Shown piece by piece: positions 34,089 to 46,136 of a stretch of 64,000 nucleotides of DNA. Source of the stretch: Mesorhabditis belari. Taxonomy: Eukaryota > Nematoda > Chromadorea > Rhabditida > Rhabditidae. Under the pieces are notes generated by a model. The model made no database searches. It was not told where the DNA came from and was given only the letters and a program-made list of their open reading frames with translations. Positions within the stretch are counted from its first letter, which is position 1; the number at the start of each line of letters is the position of its first letter. The position numbers and the translations under genes were made by a program. The stretch spans positions 1 through 64,000 of the forward strand of contig CAUEEP010000344.1 in assembly GCA_958450365.1 (NCBI GenBank), read 5' to 3'.

Positions 34089-36886
34089 ATGATTCCTGAA
34101 GCTCTTTCAAATTTTTATTTCCGCTTAGATGAATTCGAGAAGAAACTCGAGATTCAGGCTGGCGGTTTTGGGGAAGTCTCCTACAATAAGTTGAACAAGT
34201 AGGTTTTAAAATCAAGCTTTCTAAAGTTGTAGAAAATATTGCCAAAATTCACTTGTTAGGATTAGAATTTAGCCAAGATGTAGCCATAAAAATGATGAAA
34301 GATCCGGAGGAGATTCTCGAGGAAGCAAATAAGCATAAACATGTCAAAGATTGCAAGTTTATTGTTGAGGTAAAATTTGAAAAAACTACAAATGTAGTCA
34401 AAGCTTTCAGATACTCGGAATCATTTTTGATGAGGCTGATTCGCCGAAAGGTTTGGCACTTGAGTTGTGCTATTTGGGAACGCTTTATCAAGGTGATTTT
34501 GTAATTTCTTTGTAAGATTGACTTTGAAAATTTTTTTTTTTCTTTTGCACAAGGTTCTGGATAAATCAGAATGTTTCAAAGTTCACAATGATGTCAGTTA
34601 GACTTATTGTTAAACCCATATCTTGAATTTTTACTTACATTGTGGCTTTGGGCTTTCTGTAGAACTGTCAGACTTTGCCTTTTTACTGTGAATGAGTCAG
34701 AATATAACGCTAGAATTTTTACTACTGAAAACACTGAAAAACTAAAACTACCATCACTCAAAAACTTCAGTAACATGAATTGTAAATAAATTTCTATAGT
34801 GATTATGGGCTGGGAAGTGCACACACTTTACAACATCGCTCATATCGTCGTTTGGATGGAGCAATTGGCTTCGGTGTTGCTCTACTTGAAAGAGAAAAAG
34901 CTCGTTCATCGGGATCTCAAGCCTCTCAAGAGAGATCAGGAAAAATGATGGAGTTGACAAAGTTTCAGTATTCTGATGTTCGACAAATATCGCGAGATTC
35001 GCATCTGTGATTTCGGCATCTCAGCCTGGGAAAAAACTGAGGTAAAACTGGCGGGAACAGTCAGCTTCATTGCGCCAAATTCGGTAAGCAAATTTTGTGA
35101 AAAATCAAATGAAATAATGAATGAATGGTTGGGCAATGAAAAAACCTGAAGGTTTTTAATTGCACAGCATTGCTACACTCTTGAGAAACCAAAAATTCAT
35201 CAATTTAGTCAACTCACCTCGCCGATCATCGAGATGACATGTACAGTGTGGGGATGATTCTGTGGCAACTCGTCTTCAGAATGTTTGCAGAGATTTCAAG
35301 TTATCTACAAAGTGGCTCATTATTTTAGGTGCAAATCACTAGACTAGACAGAATAATCCATCAGATTGAGCTCTGGCGAGCCGAGTAGCCATTCAGAAAA
35401 AGAGATAAAATCGGGAAACTTCATTTTGCACAAAGCTTGGACTTTCTTGGCTTTGTGCTCTGAAGCCCCGTTTTGTTGTAATGTCTAAATTTAATTTTTG
35501 AGTTCCTTTTCTGCTCAGTGCAAACTTTGGGGAGCGAGATAGTTAATAATAATAGACACGTATCCCATTGCCGCTAAGGTAGGGCCTTATGCCTTACTAT
35601 ATTATACAAAATCATCTCCACAATTATAGGTCACCCTAAAACTTTTTCATTATAGACATCCATATCTTGACTACAATGCTGAAATTCCGGCAATTGATAA
35701 CGATGATGTGTTGGAAAGAGTGGGGAATGGGGAAAGATTGCCGCTTGATGAGACACATTCATCCATTCAGGAAGTGATCTCGGGGTGAGATTCTCTAAGA
35801 TTTGGATTGATTTGATTGATAGTCATTCAAAGTTTAAGGAAAGTACAGTTTTAAGAAAGATATAGAATAAATAGATCGATAAACCGATAGATTTCTTTCA
35901 GTTGTTGGGCTCATGAGAAGGATGAGCGTTTGAGTCCTGAAGAACTATACGAAAAGATGGTTGAGTGGCGAAAGAAGGTGAGAATGCTATAAAATCCCAG
36001 CTTATTATGGTAGTACATAAAGTCACTCCCTGAGATCACTACAAGATCGGTTTCAGATTCAAAGATCGATGAAAAAGCTCAAATCTCCGCGTCTCTTCAA
36101 AGAGCCCCACACCTTTGCCCGACCGCATGGAACGGTAAAATTGAGAAATTTTTGTGTCATTCAAAGTTTAGGAGTCATTCAAAGAAGGTTCAAAGGTGTC
36201 ATTCAAAGATTTTTAATCTTATTGAACTTTAGTTTTTATGCACTCACATAAAGCTTGGTGCTGATTATCAAAAAGTAAAAGATCTCGGGTTCTGCGTTCC
36301 GAAATTTGCAAATCTCATTCACAATCCAAGGAACAGTTGGTTTTCAAAAAGTTTCAAGTTAAAAAGTGGATTCAGATAATGATTTGCGTCTTAAAAAATC
36401 GATGATTGTTGTGTACAACAAAGCGACAAAAGAGGCACAAGTTGTGGCAAAAGAGATGAAAAAAGCCGAGAAGGAAGCAAAGGAAAAGATCAATAATGTG
36501 AGTTGGATGAAAGTTAAAGCAAAAAAAAATCATCAGAATACCTACAAGAATCAAAATTGTAGCCATCTTTTTAGGCAAAAATCCTCTTTGGACAACTATT
36601 ATGGGATGTTGGTGACACGATGATCGGATGGATTAAAACAATTCTTTTCCTTATATTTCTCATTTTACAAACCGCATACGACCATATTCAAGCATTTTCC
36701 CCGCAAATTCCTCGAAGAATTATCTTGATTTTGATTTCTTTGTCAATTCTGTCAATTTTTGTATATTTCACTTTGAATTATTTACCTGAAAACGAGTGGT
36801 TTAACCGGAAAAAGTATATCAATCGACTATGGAAAATCTACAAAAATTTGAAAAGAGATGAACGTTTTTCGATGCTTTTCTTATGA
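34089..36886 (+). CDS. Protein kinase with coiled and membrane-spanning tail (possibly decaying)
   Basis: Exons at 34089-34198, 34273-34369 and 34411-34492 encode the N-lobe: glycine loop AGGFGEVSY, VAIKM, EEANKHKH, and GLALELCYLGTLYQ. A later exon (about 34801-34935) has the catalytic loop HRDLKPL; the next has CDFGISAWEK (DFG) and AGTVSFIAPNS in place of the usual APE. Then come DDMYSVGMILWQL and CWAHEKDERLSPEEL. The tail has a Lys/Glu-rich coiled segment (36366-36498) and, at 36579-36886, two hydrophobic helices before a basic end. Problems: the intron at 34493-34553 does not keep phase, and the intron after HRDLKPL starts GA rather than GT. It may be a pseudogene. Intron sequence near 35430-35600 holds transposon fragments. 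Confidence 0.5.
35425..35500 (-). mobile_element. Mariner-family transposase fragment
   Basis: On the minus strand this encodes EHKAKKVQALCK, matching the region after the second catalytic Asp in the element at 53.3-53.9 kb (HKSKKVQGFCQ there). No ends are visible. Confidence 0.55.
35563..35607 (-). repeat. Solo leader of the tRNA-like SINE family
   Basis: Reverse complement of the leader that precedes the tRNA-like units at 39140-39185 and 63094-63140 (core GGCCCTACCTTAGCGGCAAT). Here the tRNA-like part is absent. Confidence 0.7.
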
Positions 36887-36971
36887 TGAAATGATTATTG
36901 CAAAGAAATCTATTAAATTGAATTATCAAAAGTTGTCAAATTAAACGTGATATTGTTTGAAGCCAGATCTA

Positions 36972-37501
36972 TTGGGTTGGGGAGAATGAGTCGGCGCCGA
37001 AATTTAAAGAAACTTTTTGCACCCATAAAACCTTCTTTAAATACACGTTTTGTTTCATCAAAATGGTCCACTAATTCTTTACAAAATGGCTTTTGAGAGA
37101 TTCCACAAAGCTTTTCTTTTTTGGGATTTTATGGGATTTCATTTTTTACAAACACAGCTAATCAAAATGACAAAAAGTCCGACTCATTGCTTGAACAGTT
37201 TCTTCCACATAAACCTCCTTTGGTGTTTATATAAAAAAGATAGAGCACACTCAATTACATAAGTTACCAAATTTTCAGGAAGATCCCTCCAACCGTTTAC
37301 TCTAGATGACAGTTTATCGATTTTGTGAAAAAAATGATCCTTTGTTGAGTTGAGGCGCTGTTTGAGTTCTCATTTAAATATTATTTTGTAGAGAATTAGT
37401 TACCCTTCTACAGATATCAAACGCATATCATTTGACAAAGTCTGCTATAAGTTTTAGAAATTTCTTTGATTTTCGGCGCCGACTCATTCTCCCCAACCCA
37501 A
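36972..37501. mobile_element. Mariner-like MITE with 31-bp perfect inverted repeats
   Basis: It is bounded by TTGGGTTGGGGAGAATGAGT and the perfect complement at the right end, continuing through GTCGGCGCC. TA flanks both sides. The 530-base interior has no transposase frame. The first eight bases match the start of the mariner element at 16356. Confidence 0.9.
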
Positions 37502-39139
37502 TAGAATGGAAAACATTGTCTGCGAATAACCAAAATGTGTGTTTACGTTAAAACAACTTTCCAAAGCTAAACAAAATTTATTTCCTTGAACTTTTAACTC
37601 TGGTCGAGCTCATCGATTACTTTGGTGTTTTATTCGTTAAAGTTCTCGGCTTTTGATCAGCTCTTATCAACAAATAAGTTGTTAAACCAATAAACTCAAT
37701 TTTTTTGAACAAATCAATCAACTCACCCAATCCAAAGATGTCCGCCATTCATTTTTAGAAAGCTCGCAATCTGATGGATAAAGTATTTCCCAATTGGACA
37801 AGTTGCATTGAAGAAAAGCTCAAGGATTGGATCCATTGTGTAATAATAGACTGGAAAGAGATTGCAGCCAAGCATCTACAAAGAAATTCTCTAAAAATTC
37901 TTTTGCCTAACCTGTAATATGATAATTTTCTCAGCTTGTAGTGAGGGAAAAGCGTGTTTTCTTTTCTAAACACTCCTTTGCCTTTTTGAGTTTCATAGTG
38001 ATACCTTTAACTTCCAGTATATTATCAAGTCGATCGATAACTTGATTGGAGTGGTTGACAGGAAGAAATCAGCTGAACAACAATGATCTTTTGTCAATGA
38101 TCAATGAGCTATTCAATGAATTGTTGACTATTGCTGGCATTCTTCGACAAGCTCACTTCAAAACTTTCTACCACTTACGGATCCAATCTTGTATCCAATT
38201 CCGTAACCAAAAAAAAGTATAGAAAGCCATTTGAGCAAGTGGATATCTTTGAGCTTCTGAGAAAAAGTGTCCATCAAATGAGATGGCGATGAAACGATTG
38301 AAGGAAAGACCAAGTTACCCAGTTTGTCTTAATCATCATCTCAATCTCAATCTCAATGTCCAAAATAAGCAACAGTTCTCCTTTAAGCCTTTTTAAAAGT
38401 CCCATTTAGCTTTATTTGTTTTACTCGAAAACTTGCTTTATAAGTTTGTTTTGATTCTCACTGACCAATTTGCACAAGCCGTCGCCTTGCGGCCGTCACG
38501 TTGTGTGATATTGAAAAGCCGAAAAGAGCGCGAACAAGAATGAGTTTGAACATTTGGGATTTGGCAATAAACCGCTAAATGAGGTTTAGATATGCTTGAA
38601 CTTTAAAGTTATAAATGCCACCCACAAATCATAGAAAACCTATAGAATCAACAAGAATCCCAGCGTAATGAGTCATCACAAGACGACAGAAACAATCAAG
38701 AATTAACAGATTTTTGACGATTTTCGAAAAGAGACGATTTTGCAAGCAAAAAAAGAGACAAACTGTGTTGGCAAAAGCTGCTAGTAGAGTCAACTGGAAT
38801 CGTTCTTTCAAAAATATTGGTCAAAATTTTAATCAAGTTTTTTTAAAATTCAAAAGCAAACCTGTTCTTATATTAGTAAAACAACTTACCATTAGATACA
38901 GACTTGCAGAAGTTGCATCGACCCATGAGCTAGCAGAAGGGCATAAAAAGTTTCACGGCAAAGACGAAACCTAAAGCAAACACTGGACCTATACTGGCTG
39001 CCCCTAAATGTCGTAACCCTCAGTGCAAATTACAGATTACCGTGACCTTTCAGTCTATATTGTAAGTCTTTCGATCAGTTACAGTATGCTAAAATAGACT
39101 TGAACTCAGAATACTGTATCCAATTTAGCTGTCCATGAA

Positions 39140-39255
39140 TATAGTATAGCATAAGGCCCTACCTTAGCGGCAATGGGATACGTGTCGGTGTAGCTCATTC
39201 ATAGAGTGCCTGGTAAGCGAGAGGTCGCGGGTTCGAATCCCGACTATGTTTTGTA
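39140..39255 (+). repeat. tRNA-Thr-like SINE unit with leader
   Basis: A 45-base leader (core GGCCCTACCTTAGCGGCAAT) is followed by a tRNA-like unit: A-box-like TAGCTCATTCATAGAG, a loop CTGGTAA that would place anticodon GGT, and a T-arm GGGTTCGAATCCC. The acceptor ends do not pair, so this is not a normal tRNA. Relatives: 62320-62395 and 63030-63140 on the minus strand. Confidence 0.65.
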
Positions 39256-39781
39256 TCCCCAGCCCCAACCCATAAAAGGACCGGTGTCTCGAACTATATT
39301 GCAATACCAACAATTTATCTTTCCTGGCCTGTTAAGACTATGATTAAAAAGAGTGGATAAAGAATTTCCAGTAAATATCGCCGATTCATTTGCGTGATAA
39401 ATGGAAATAATAAGGCTTTGAGTTCACACTTTGAAAAATAAAAATAAAACAGAAGTGATGGAAACAAAATAAGAGCAAGGACTAGCGAAAATGGTAATTA
39501 TGTTGACGGAACTCTGAAATTATAATCAGCTTACGTGTGGTTTTTGTTGGCTGTTCATGAATGCACAAAACTTTAACGAAAGTTTGGATAATTAGGAAAA
39601 GATCAAATTTTGGGAATCTTTTGTAGAAAACGGTTACTCAGGTAATCCAAAAGTCTTTTTCACTTTTGATTTTATTCTTTGTTTTTTCAAAAATTCAAAA
39701 ATACGATTTATTATTTATATAAGCTCATATTTTTACATCTAGGTAAAGTAAAGAATTAACAAAGAAAAAAATGTGAATGTC

Positions 39782-39865
39782 AGAGAGTTTGGAAACTAGG
39801 GGAATTGAAGTCTCGACCTTCTGCTTACCGGGCAGATGTTCTACCATTGAGCTACCGGCTCTATA
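39782..39865 (-). other. tRNA-like pseudogene
   Basis: On the minus strand, GCCGGTAGCTCAATGGTAGA resembles a tRNA 5' half, followed by an anticodon arm TCTGC-loop-GCAGA. The T-arm (GAGACTTCAATTCCC) is degraded. Part of it overlaps nothing coding; it lies just past the stop codon of the large kinase gene. Confidence 0.5.
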
Positions 39866-39911
39866 CCACAGAAGAAATAAGAAAGACAAGGAAGAGAAAG
39901 AAAGGAAGAAG

Positions 39912-42848
39912 TTAAAAATCTGCTGGAATATTCCCGGTGGCATGTGGTCGGTAAAAGAGACAAAGCTGTGGAAATTCTAGCCATTCCTGTTTGATTTGAA
40001 TCAAATGTTTCTTTGGATTTTGATCAAGATCCCTAAATTCTTTTAAACACTCCGCTGGATCAACAGTGAAAAAGTTGAAATGATAATCGAAACAGGGAAT
40101 TCGCTCAAATTGTTGATAATTCCCTGGATGATCAAGGAGAACCACAAAATCTTTTGGTTTTCCGAAACGGGTACGTTTTCGGGGGTACTGTAGAAAATAG
40201 AAGTAATCAAGTTCGTTTTCAGATGATTCAGACAATGTCAGATTTAACTTCATAAAACGTCTTTGTGGTAAAGCCGGGAAACCTTTTAATCGATCATCTC
40301 CAAGCAATTGACAGAAATAGTTGAACAGTTCAATGTATTCTTTCAATGATTTCTCTGTGCATTGATAATGATGTAACCCAAATTCTTTATTTGCTTTTAG
40401 AAATTTCTCTAGATGATCAACTTGCTTGAATGCTTCTAACCACCTAACTGAGAATTCAGCTCCAATATGAATCGGACACTCCGGTTCACATTTGCATTTC
40501 GGTGGCCTAGGTGGGTTTCGGAGCTGGAAAATGTAGCCAGGTATTGGAAAATCTTGCCCAATCGTTTTCAAAGTTTGCAGATTTTCTATCGAAACCCAAC
40601 TTCTTATTTGGTTCAAAATCGTTTCTTCAATACTCTTTTTCACTTTGAGTAACCCTTCAATGACCATAAAATAGTCGATCGGTTCCCAATCGATTGGAAT
40701 CATCTCTTCATGTCCTACTACAACCGTAGAGCTCTTTTTAAGTCTCACAAATTTCTCGTCAACTCCAGCTTTAATCCAAGTTCCTTGAAATCCCCTAGCC
40801 TCTGTCAAATCTTTGCTTATGAAACAATGCGTATCTTTTGGTACAGGTCTAATGCAATCACTCAACCCAGGCAAAGAAAGCCATTGCTTTCTGGTTTGTG
40901 GCGAAAAATAACTCCTGAAATAAATTCTCCTTGTGAAAATGTTCTCTCTCATTCGATCCAATTGCTGAATGTGAATGCAAATTTGTCGATAGTAGTCATC
41001 GTAGCTGAATCGTCTCTTCCATTCCTTTTGAAAAACGACCAAACGGCCGAATATTTCCGCATACCACATCAATTGAGTTGTTAAATGATTCTCAAAGATT
41101 TTCTCAAGATGCAACTCCGTTGAATCATACTTTGGTGTCAATTTATGACTATCGAAAGTGACAATATGAAAAAGCACCCGTTCTTGCATTTTTCTGTTCA
41201 CCATCTCTTCACTCATCGAAATCATTTCGGCTCTTGTTTTCAGGGTATCCATCCCTGTAAACTTTTCTCCAAAATTTGACCTCAACTCGTCGTTAATGTA
41301 ATGGAAAGGTTCATGTAATTGAAATTTGTCCCTTGAGCTGAGAATTTTCGTTGAACCGAGGAAACCTTTGGGCAACTCTCTGGGTTTAAGTCCTATTTCT
41401 TGTTCCAAAGATTGTTTGGAGTCGCTTTCCCCCAAACTAACCGACATATCGTTCAAGGAAAATTCGCTTCTATAAACAGAAATTCTCTGATCCGTTCCGT
41501 CAAAACCAATCGGTCGAATGAGTTCTTTTTGCTCGGATTCCTCCAATGGTCGATCAAAAGTATTCAGTGTTAGATCCGACTGAAAAATTTCAAGAATTTA
41601 TCGTTAAAACTTGCAACTCACCGCTTTCAATTCCTTCAGCTCATCCCCCACATTCTCAGCTTTTTTCCGCTTTTGATAGTCGAAATCAATACACCTTAAT
41701 TGAATTGATTGTGTCAGAAAAGTAGCCAACCTGTCAATAATTCCTTGCAATTCTGATGGACACGATGGTGAACCAATTTTCTCAAACTTCTTTGAGGAAA
41801 CCATTGACCAGAAAGTTAAATGAGAGAACGCACCGAATGCTCCAAATTCTCCAAGAACTACTCTAAAATTGAATTGTTAAGTTAAGTAAACCTTTGAAAC
41901 TTTACTTCCTTTCCACTAACTCCCAAATGACCAAGCCCAAACTGTAAACATCATTTCGTGAGGACATCTGAAAATGGAAAACTTATCAAACCCCTTTTGA
42001 TTTTGATTTCAGTTATAATTCATTTCTGATAGTTTTCTTTAAATAATGAAACAAACCAGTAAAATCTCCTGAAACGAGTCATCCCCTCGTCTCACTGGTG
42101 GACTCGCGTATCGCTGCGTCATTACCATTTCCGTCTTTTCCCTTGTCACCTCCAACATCCTCGCTGTCCCAAAATCACCCAGCTTTACCGTAAAATCTTT
42201 GGTAACAAAGACGCTAAACTAGTTAATTATGGAAAGATCTTAATCAACAACTTTTCTGGTTTGATATCTGCATGAATTGTGTTTTCACTCGAAAGGAAAG
42301 CGAGTGCATCGAATAGTCCCTCAGCCCACCAAATGATTGTATTGATTGAGTAGATTAACCTTTTGTCAAACATGACTAAAAGGTTTAATTAACAAGATTA
42401 GTTTGAGTGAACAAGAACAACATTGTAAGATTAGGTTTTAAACTGTTTTACAATAAGATTTGTAAATTAATCGAACAATTGAATCAAAATAAATGTAATT
42501 GCTAACAATCTCCACTACAATTTTTCAACAAACTTACCATCTCTGAGTGTTCCCTTCTCGCAATACTCGGTCACAATTCCCAATTCTTGTTGACTCTTTT
42601 GGTGTGTTCGGATGAAATTCACAATGTTTGGATGTCTTTTCCTCTCCAACTCTTCGCATTCTCTTCGATAATTCTCGATTTGTCTCTCGTTTTCACACCA
42701 AATGTATTTTACAGCAAAAGAACTGCAAAGTATTCGGATTTGAAATCAAGAATACGACTTACTTGTTTAATTTCTTTAATCGGTACACTTTCGAGAAACC
42801 GCCAGCGCCGATGAGTTCCAACTTTGAGTCATCGATTTCATCGTCCAT
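39912..42848 (-). CDS. Large protein kinase with novel ~550-residue C-terminal region
   Basis: A seven-exon model closes in phase: 42848-42763, 42722-42538, 42375-42252, 42213-42057, 41967-41906, 41862-41622 and 41579-39912 (840 residues). The N-terminal ~285 residues are a Ser/Thr-type kinase fold: glycine loop IGAGGFSKVYR, FAVKYIW, RRECEELERKRHPN, catalytic loop HADIKPEN (Ala replaces the usual Arg of HRD), LGDFGTA, YASPPV in place of APE, and DVYSLGLVIWEL. The remainder, mostly one 1,668-base exon, matches nothing I know. It contains a Cys/His cluster (KCKCEPECPIH, near residue 665) and is rich in aromatic and charged residues. The kinase core residues needed for catalysis (Lys, catalytic Asp, DFG Asp) are present, so activity is plausible. 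Confidence 0.85.
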
Positions 42849-43349
42849 ATTTTATTAGATTGTTTTAGCGAAAATATTTAGTTTAGCAATATTTAAATAA
42901 ACGAAATCTTCATAAGTAATGAATGTTTATTACAAAAAAACCTAAAGGCTTATCTTTGCAGATCGATTTTTCTTTCGGATTGAAAATCCCGTCTTGGTGA
43001 TTCTATTGCGAAACGAAATGCCTAAAAGAAACGAAAAAGAAAGTGCTTTTTTTGAAAGAAACAAAGAAATGGTAGTTATAGTTTCTAACTTTACTTCATT
43101 GTCGCAATTTTTTTTTTCAAATTGCATTAGTTTTGATTGTTTGTTTGTTCGGCAATAATGACTGATACATTTTACATCCACGACTGCCTCAAAGACACTT
43201 TTATTCATTTCAAAAAAGAACTTTGTTTTACAAAAAAAATTAGAGATGATTGAAAATCTTATCGAATCACGAAATCAGTGATTGGGCAACTGGAATTAAA
43301 ATCGTATTTACATCGAGGAATTCTAGAATTACTCAAGATAACTTGACAC
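42849..43349. other. Intergenic; no gene seen
   Basis: Promoter-side region of the kinase gene and 3' flank of the ShK-like gene. The minus-strand frame 42942-43208 lacks recognisable features. Confidence 0.4.
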
Positions 43350-43900
43350 TTACTTGACATTATCGGTGCACGAGGAAAATCCGCACATCTTCGAGCAATA
43401 GTCTTTCTTGTTGGCCGTTATATAAGCCGTCGATGCGCAGAAGTTAGTACCCGAAGTCGAACCACTGAAATATGGATTGCATTTTTGTGCAAACTGTTTT
43501 TAACTATCCTAGCTACTTAAAATCTCAACACAGAACCAGCACAGCATCTTAAAATCCAGTTTGTATTGACGTTTTCGTTTTTTAGAACAATAATGCCCTA
43601 ACTTAAAGAATTGACAGCTAGTTCAATAGGGTCAAACTAAATTGTGTATTAAAGTCTTGGTTTAGCTTTGGCTTAAGCTTTATTTACCCAAAATTTACGA
43701 CTTATTATTGGTACAGATCTTTATCGGAACCAGGGTAGTTATTGGAGTCGTTTTCTTGGTTGTGCTAATTGAGCTTGTATTCACTTGCCCCTCACTCGCG
43801 CAAGAGTTTGACTCCTTGTAAGCTTTTTCATTAGGCGGCAAAGCAGCCGTGTTTATGGTTAGAGCAAAGCTGCCAAGTACTGTGAATCAAAATCAACTAC
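43350..43900 (-). CDS. ShK-like secreted Cys-rich protein (partial model)
   Basis: The last exon (43464-43350, TAA) encodes NFCASTAYITANKKDYC followed by SKMCGFSSC, the spacing of the second half of an ShK domain (Cys, Tyr, Cys-x3-Cys-x3-Cys). An upstream exon (about 43878 down to 43720) encodes a hydrophobic then Thr/Ser-rich segment (CASEGQVNTSSISTTKK). The junction between them and the signal-peptide start could not be fixed: phases suggest a donor at about 43820 or an additional exon. ShK proteins in nematodes are secreted and often fused to mucin-like linkers. Confidence 0.55.
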
Positions 43901-44346
43901 CGTAAGCTTTCCTTCAGATTATGTTTCTTCTTTGATCTTATTCTATTCATTCGATTCCATTGGATGGAATCATAAACAAATAGATCGAAGTTACGATAGA
44001 GTAACTCCAAAAGAGGCTGTGGTAACTTTCCAGTTTATCCACCTTTTAGAAAACTCATTAACAAAGAGCACACTCTACTTACTTTACTTAAAAGACAAAT
44101 TGACTTCTGTACTTCTACGTAAGTCTGCAAATTGTTCTTTTGAAATAACCAACGACTAAGCATGCCCAATTAGTTTTTTTTTCAACGCTTGCCTATAAAA
44201 TCTGTGTCCTTGGACCAAAAAACACCCATAGGTTACAATTTACCATCACCTGACTTTTGTTTAATTATTTGTTTTTTCGATAGTCGAGCAAAAATCATGC
44301 CCTCAAAGTGATCCAAGCTAGCGTTAGACAAAAATTTTCCATTTCA
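43901..44346. other. Divergent intergenic region; no gene seen
   Basis: Lies between the ShK-like gene (minus) and the serpentine receptor (plus), so it should carry both promoters. The frame at 43932-44159 has no domain. Confidence 0.4.
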
Positions 44347-46136
44347 ATGAAGCAAATTGCTTGCTTCCAGAAGCTTAAATCTATCAATGAATCTATGAAA
44401 AACCTTTACCCTCTTGTGATCATTTTCATCGCTACAGCAATTCTCACAGGTTAGAAATATTAGAAATTTCTTGAATAAAGAAATTTTCTCGAAAATCCTT
44501 GAAGAGATTGGTTTTAGTTGGTTATAAATGGCTGGCAGCATCGGAAGTGAGCATTTATTATGTAGCTCCGCTTTACTTTGACTGGGAATTGTCTGCCCAA
44601 TTAGAGCCGATCATTCAGTGGACCGACCTCGTTGTAAGTGTCAGTTTGAAGAAAAGTAAATGGAAATTTTAGATTTTGTTATTGAGCTGTTTCATCACTC
44701 TATTTGCCGCTTTAGTTGCCATATTAAACAATAAACTCTCGCTGCCGATTCGGTTTGTCACATTTTGCATTGCTGACATCACTAAGCCATAGACTTATTG
44801 TATAAATTGCCAAATTTCTATCATAACTTTTAAGCCAAAGCTAGACCAGACCAGGCAAGTCCAAGACTAGACCGGTTTTGCTGTAAACCTGGTATCCCTG
44901 AATCCGCCAGAAGCCAGACTTTATCCTGAACTCTGCCAAACAAGACAAGGATCAACACTTTTAAAAGGCCAGATTTTAAGCTTCAAATCAAGCTTCAAAC
45001 TTTGATTTGGATCGGTTTGGCCTGAACTTTCCTGAACTACCTTTTATGTATCATTATGTATATGTATCTAAACATTACAGCCTGCTAATAACTGCCGAGA
45101 ATCTTTGCTTGTTCGCGTACTCGCTTGTAACTCTTTTACTCACATTTTGCAATATGGAGTTGAGAAGATTGAAGTAAGTCCCTTAATAAGACTTAAGCAA
45201 TAGCAACATTATCAGATGCTCGAAAAAGTTCGCCAAGATTGTCTCATCAGTCTCAGGATTTATCGGTTTTGACTATCCCTTGTTGGATATTGCTCTTTAC
45301 TGTCAATTGTTGATTTCAATCAGGTATTGGTCTTAAAACTCATAACTTACCTTTTAAACTTCGCAGCCGTTTCTTCGCATGTTTTTTCAATGGTTTCTAC
45401 TATCAATACACTCTGAAATGGCCACTTGCCCAACTTATTCTTCCATTTCTATTGCGAATCGGACTCACTCAACTGAATCTGTTATTTATCTCTTTTGGTC
45501 TTGATTACTATGACGTTGCTTATATTTTAAATAATGATTCGGCTCCTGTTCTCTCATTTTTCATGTTTACCATGAATTTAGTGACTGCAAGAAAGATCCG
45601 AAAGGTTTGTCAAAATAATCTATGGTAATAAGATAGGTCTCTGGATTTCTCAAAACTTGAATAGGATGTTCGCTTTTAAAATACATGTCCAAAAACAATT
45701 CTGTCAAAACAACAAACAAAACAATTAGATCTTTTAAAAACACCTTTAACACAAGAATTTACGCAAGAATTGCAGCTGAGACAAGACGGCAAAGCTACAC
45801 GTACGGATCGACTACTGATGGTTCAAGTAATCAAACGTTTAAATATCAATTTCAAATTTTAAACCAGATGCTTGCCAGCTCGATCACTGCTCTCACCAAC
45901 TATTTTTTATCGTCTTCTCTATCTTGTTTATCCCTCCAACTTTACGGCCATTCAATCAGTGAGCTCGTCGATGAGATAACAATTGAATTAATCCCGGACT
46001 TTTTCTTCCTGCTTTTGCCAAGGTTTGATAGATCATTTTCTAGGAAAATTAATATTTTAGCATCATCACTGTTTTTTGTCTTTACAGAAGAAAAGAAAGA
46101 CCGCAAAAGGGCATCACGCAGACCTTTACAAAATAA
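44347..46136 (+). CDS. Serpentine (7TM) chemoreceptor
   Basis: A nine-exon model closes in phase throughout: 44347-44449, 44518-44633, 44673-44752, 45081-45173, 45216-45323, 45367-45604, 45776-45826, 45868-46022 and 46088-46136 (330 residues). Hydrophobic helices include LVIIFIATAILTVG, ILLLSCFITLFAALVAIL, LCLFAYSLVTLLLTF, LLDIALYCQLLISI, LAQLILPFLLRIGL, and the helices in the last large exons (SSITALTNYFLSSSLSCLSL; IPDFFFLLLP). The loop before helix 6 reads RQDGKATRTDRLLMVQM, the usual basic stretch of nematode chemoreceptors. The exon 7 donor (45826) and a 41-base intron are needed to keep the frame. The subfamily is not assigned. The long intron 3 contains a CCTGG-rich patch. Confidence 0.8.

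Larger units (their letters stand above)
36887..39911. other. Intergenic stretch with transposon and possible decayed membrane gene
   Basis: Besides the elements listed separately, minus-strand segments at about 38310-38185 (start MDTFSQKLKDIHLLKW, hydrophobic, GT donor), 38070-37990 and 37905-37735 (NLFPVYYYTMDPILELFF) look like exons of a membrane protein, possibly a serpentine receptor. I could not link them into a complete frame. The rest is AT-rich with no clear signal. Confidence 0.35.

Noticed and set aside
39183..39255. Functional tRNA-Thr gene
   Set aside because: A-box, loop and T-arm look right, but the acceptor ends do not pair and the unit belongs to a repeat family.
40710..41084. 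124-codon plus-strand frame
   Set aside because: Antisense shadow of the large kinase exon.
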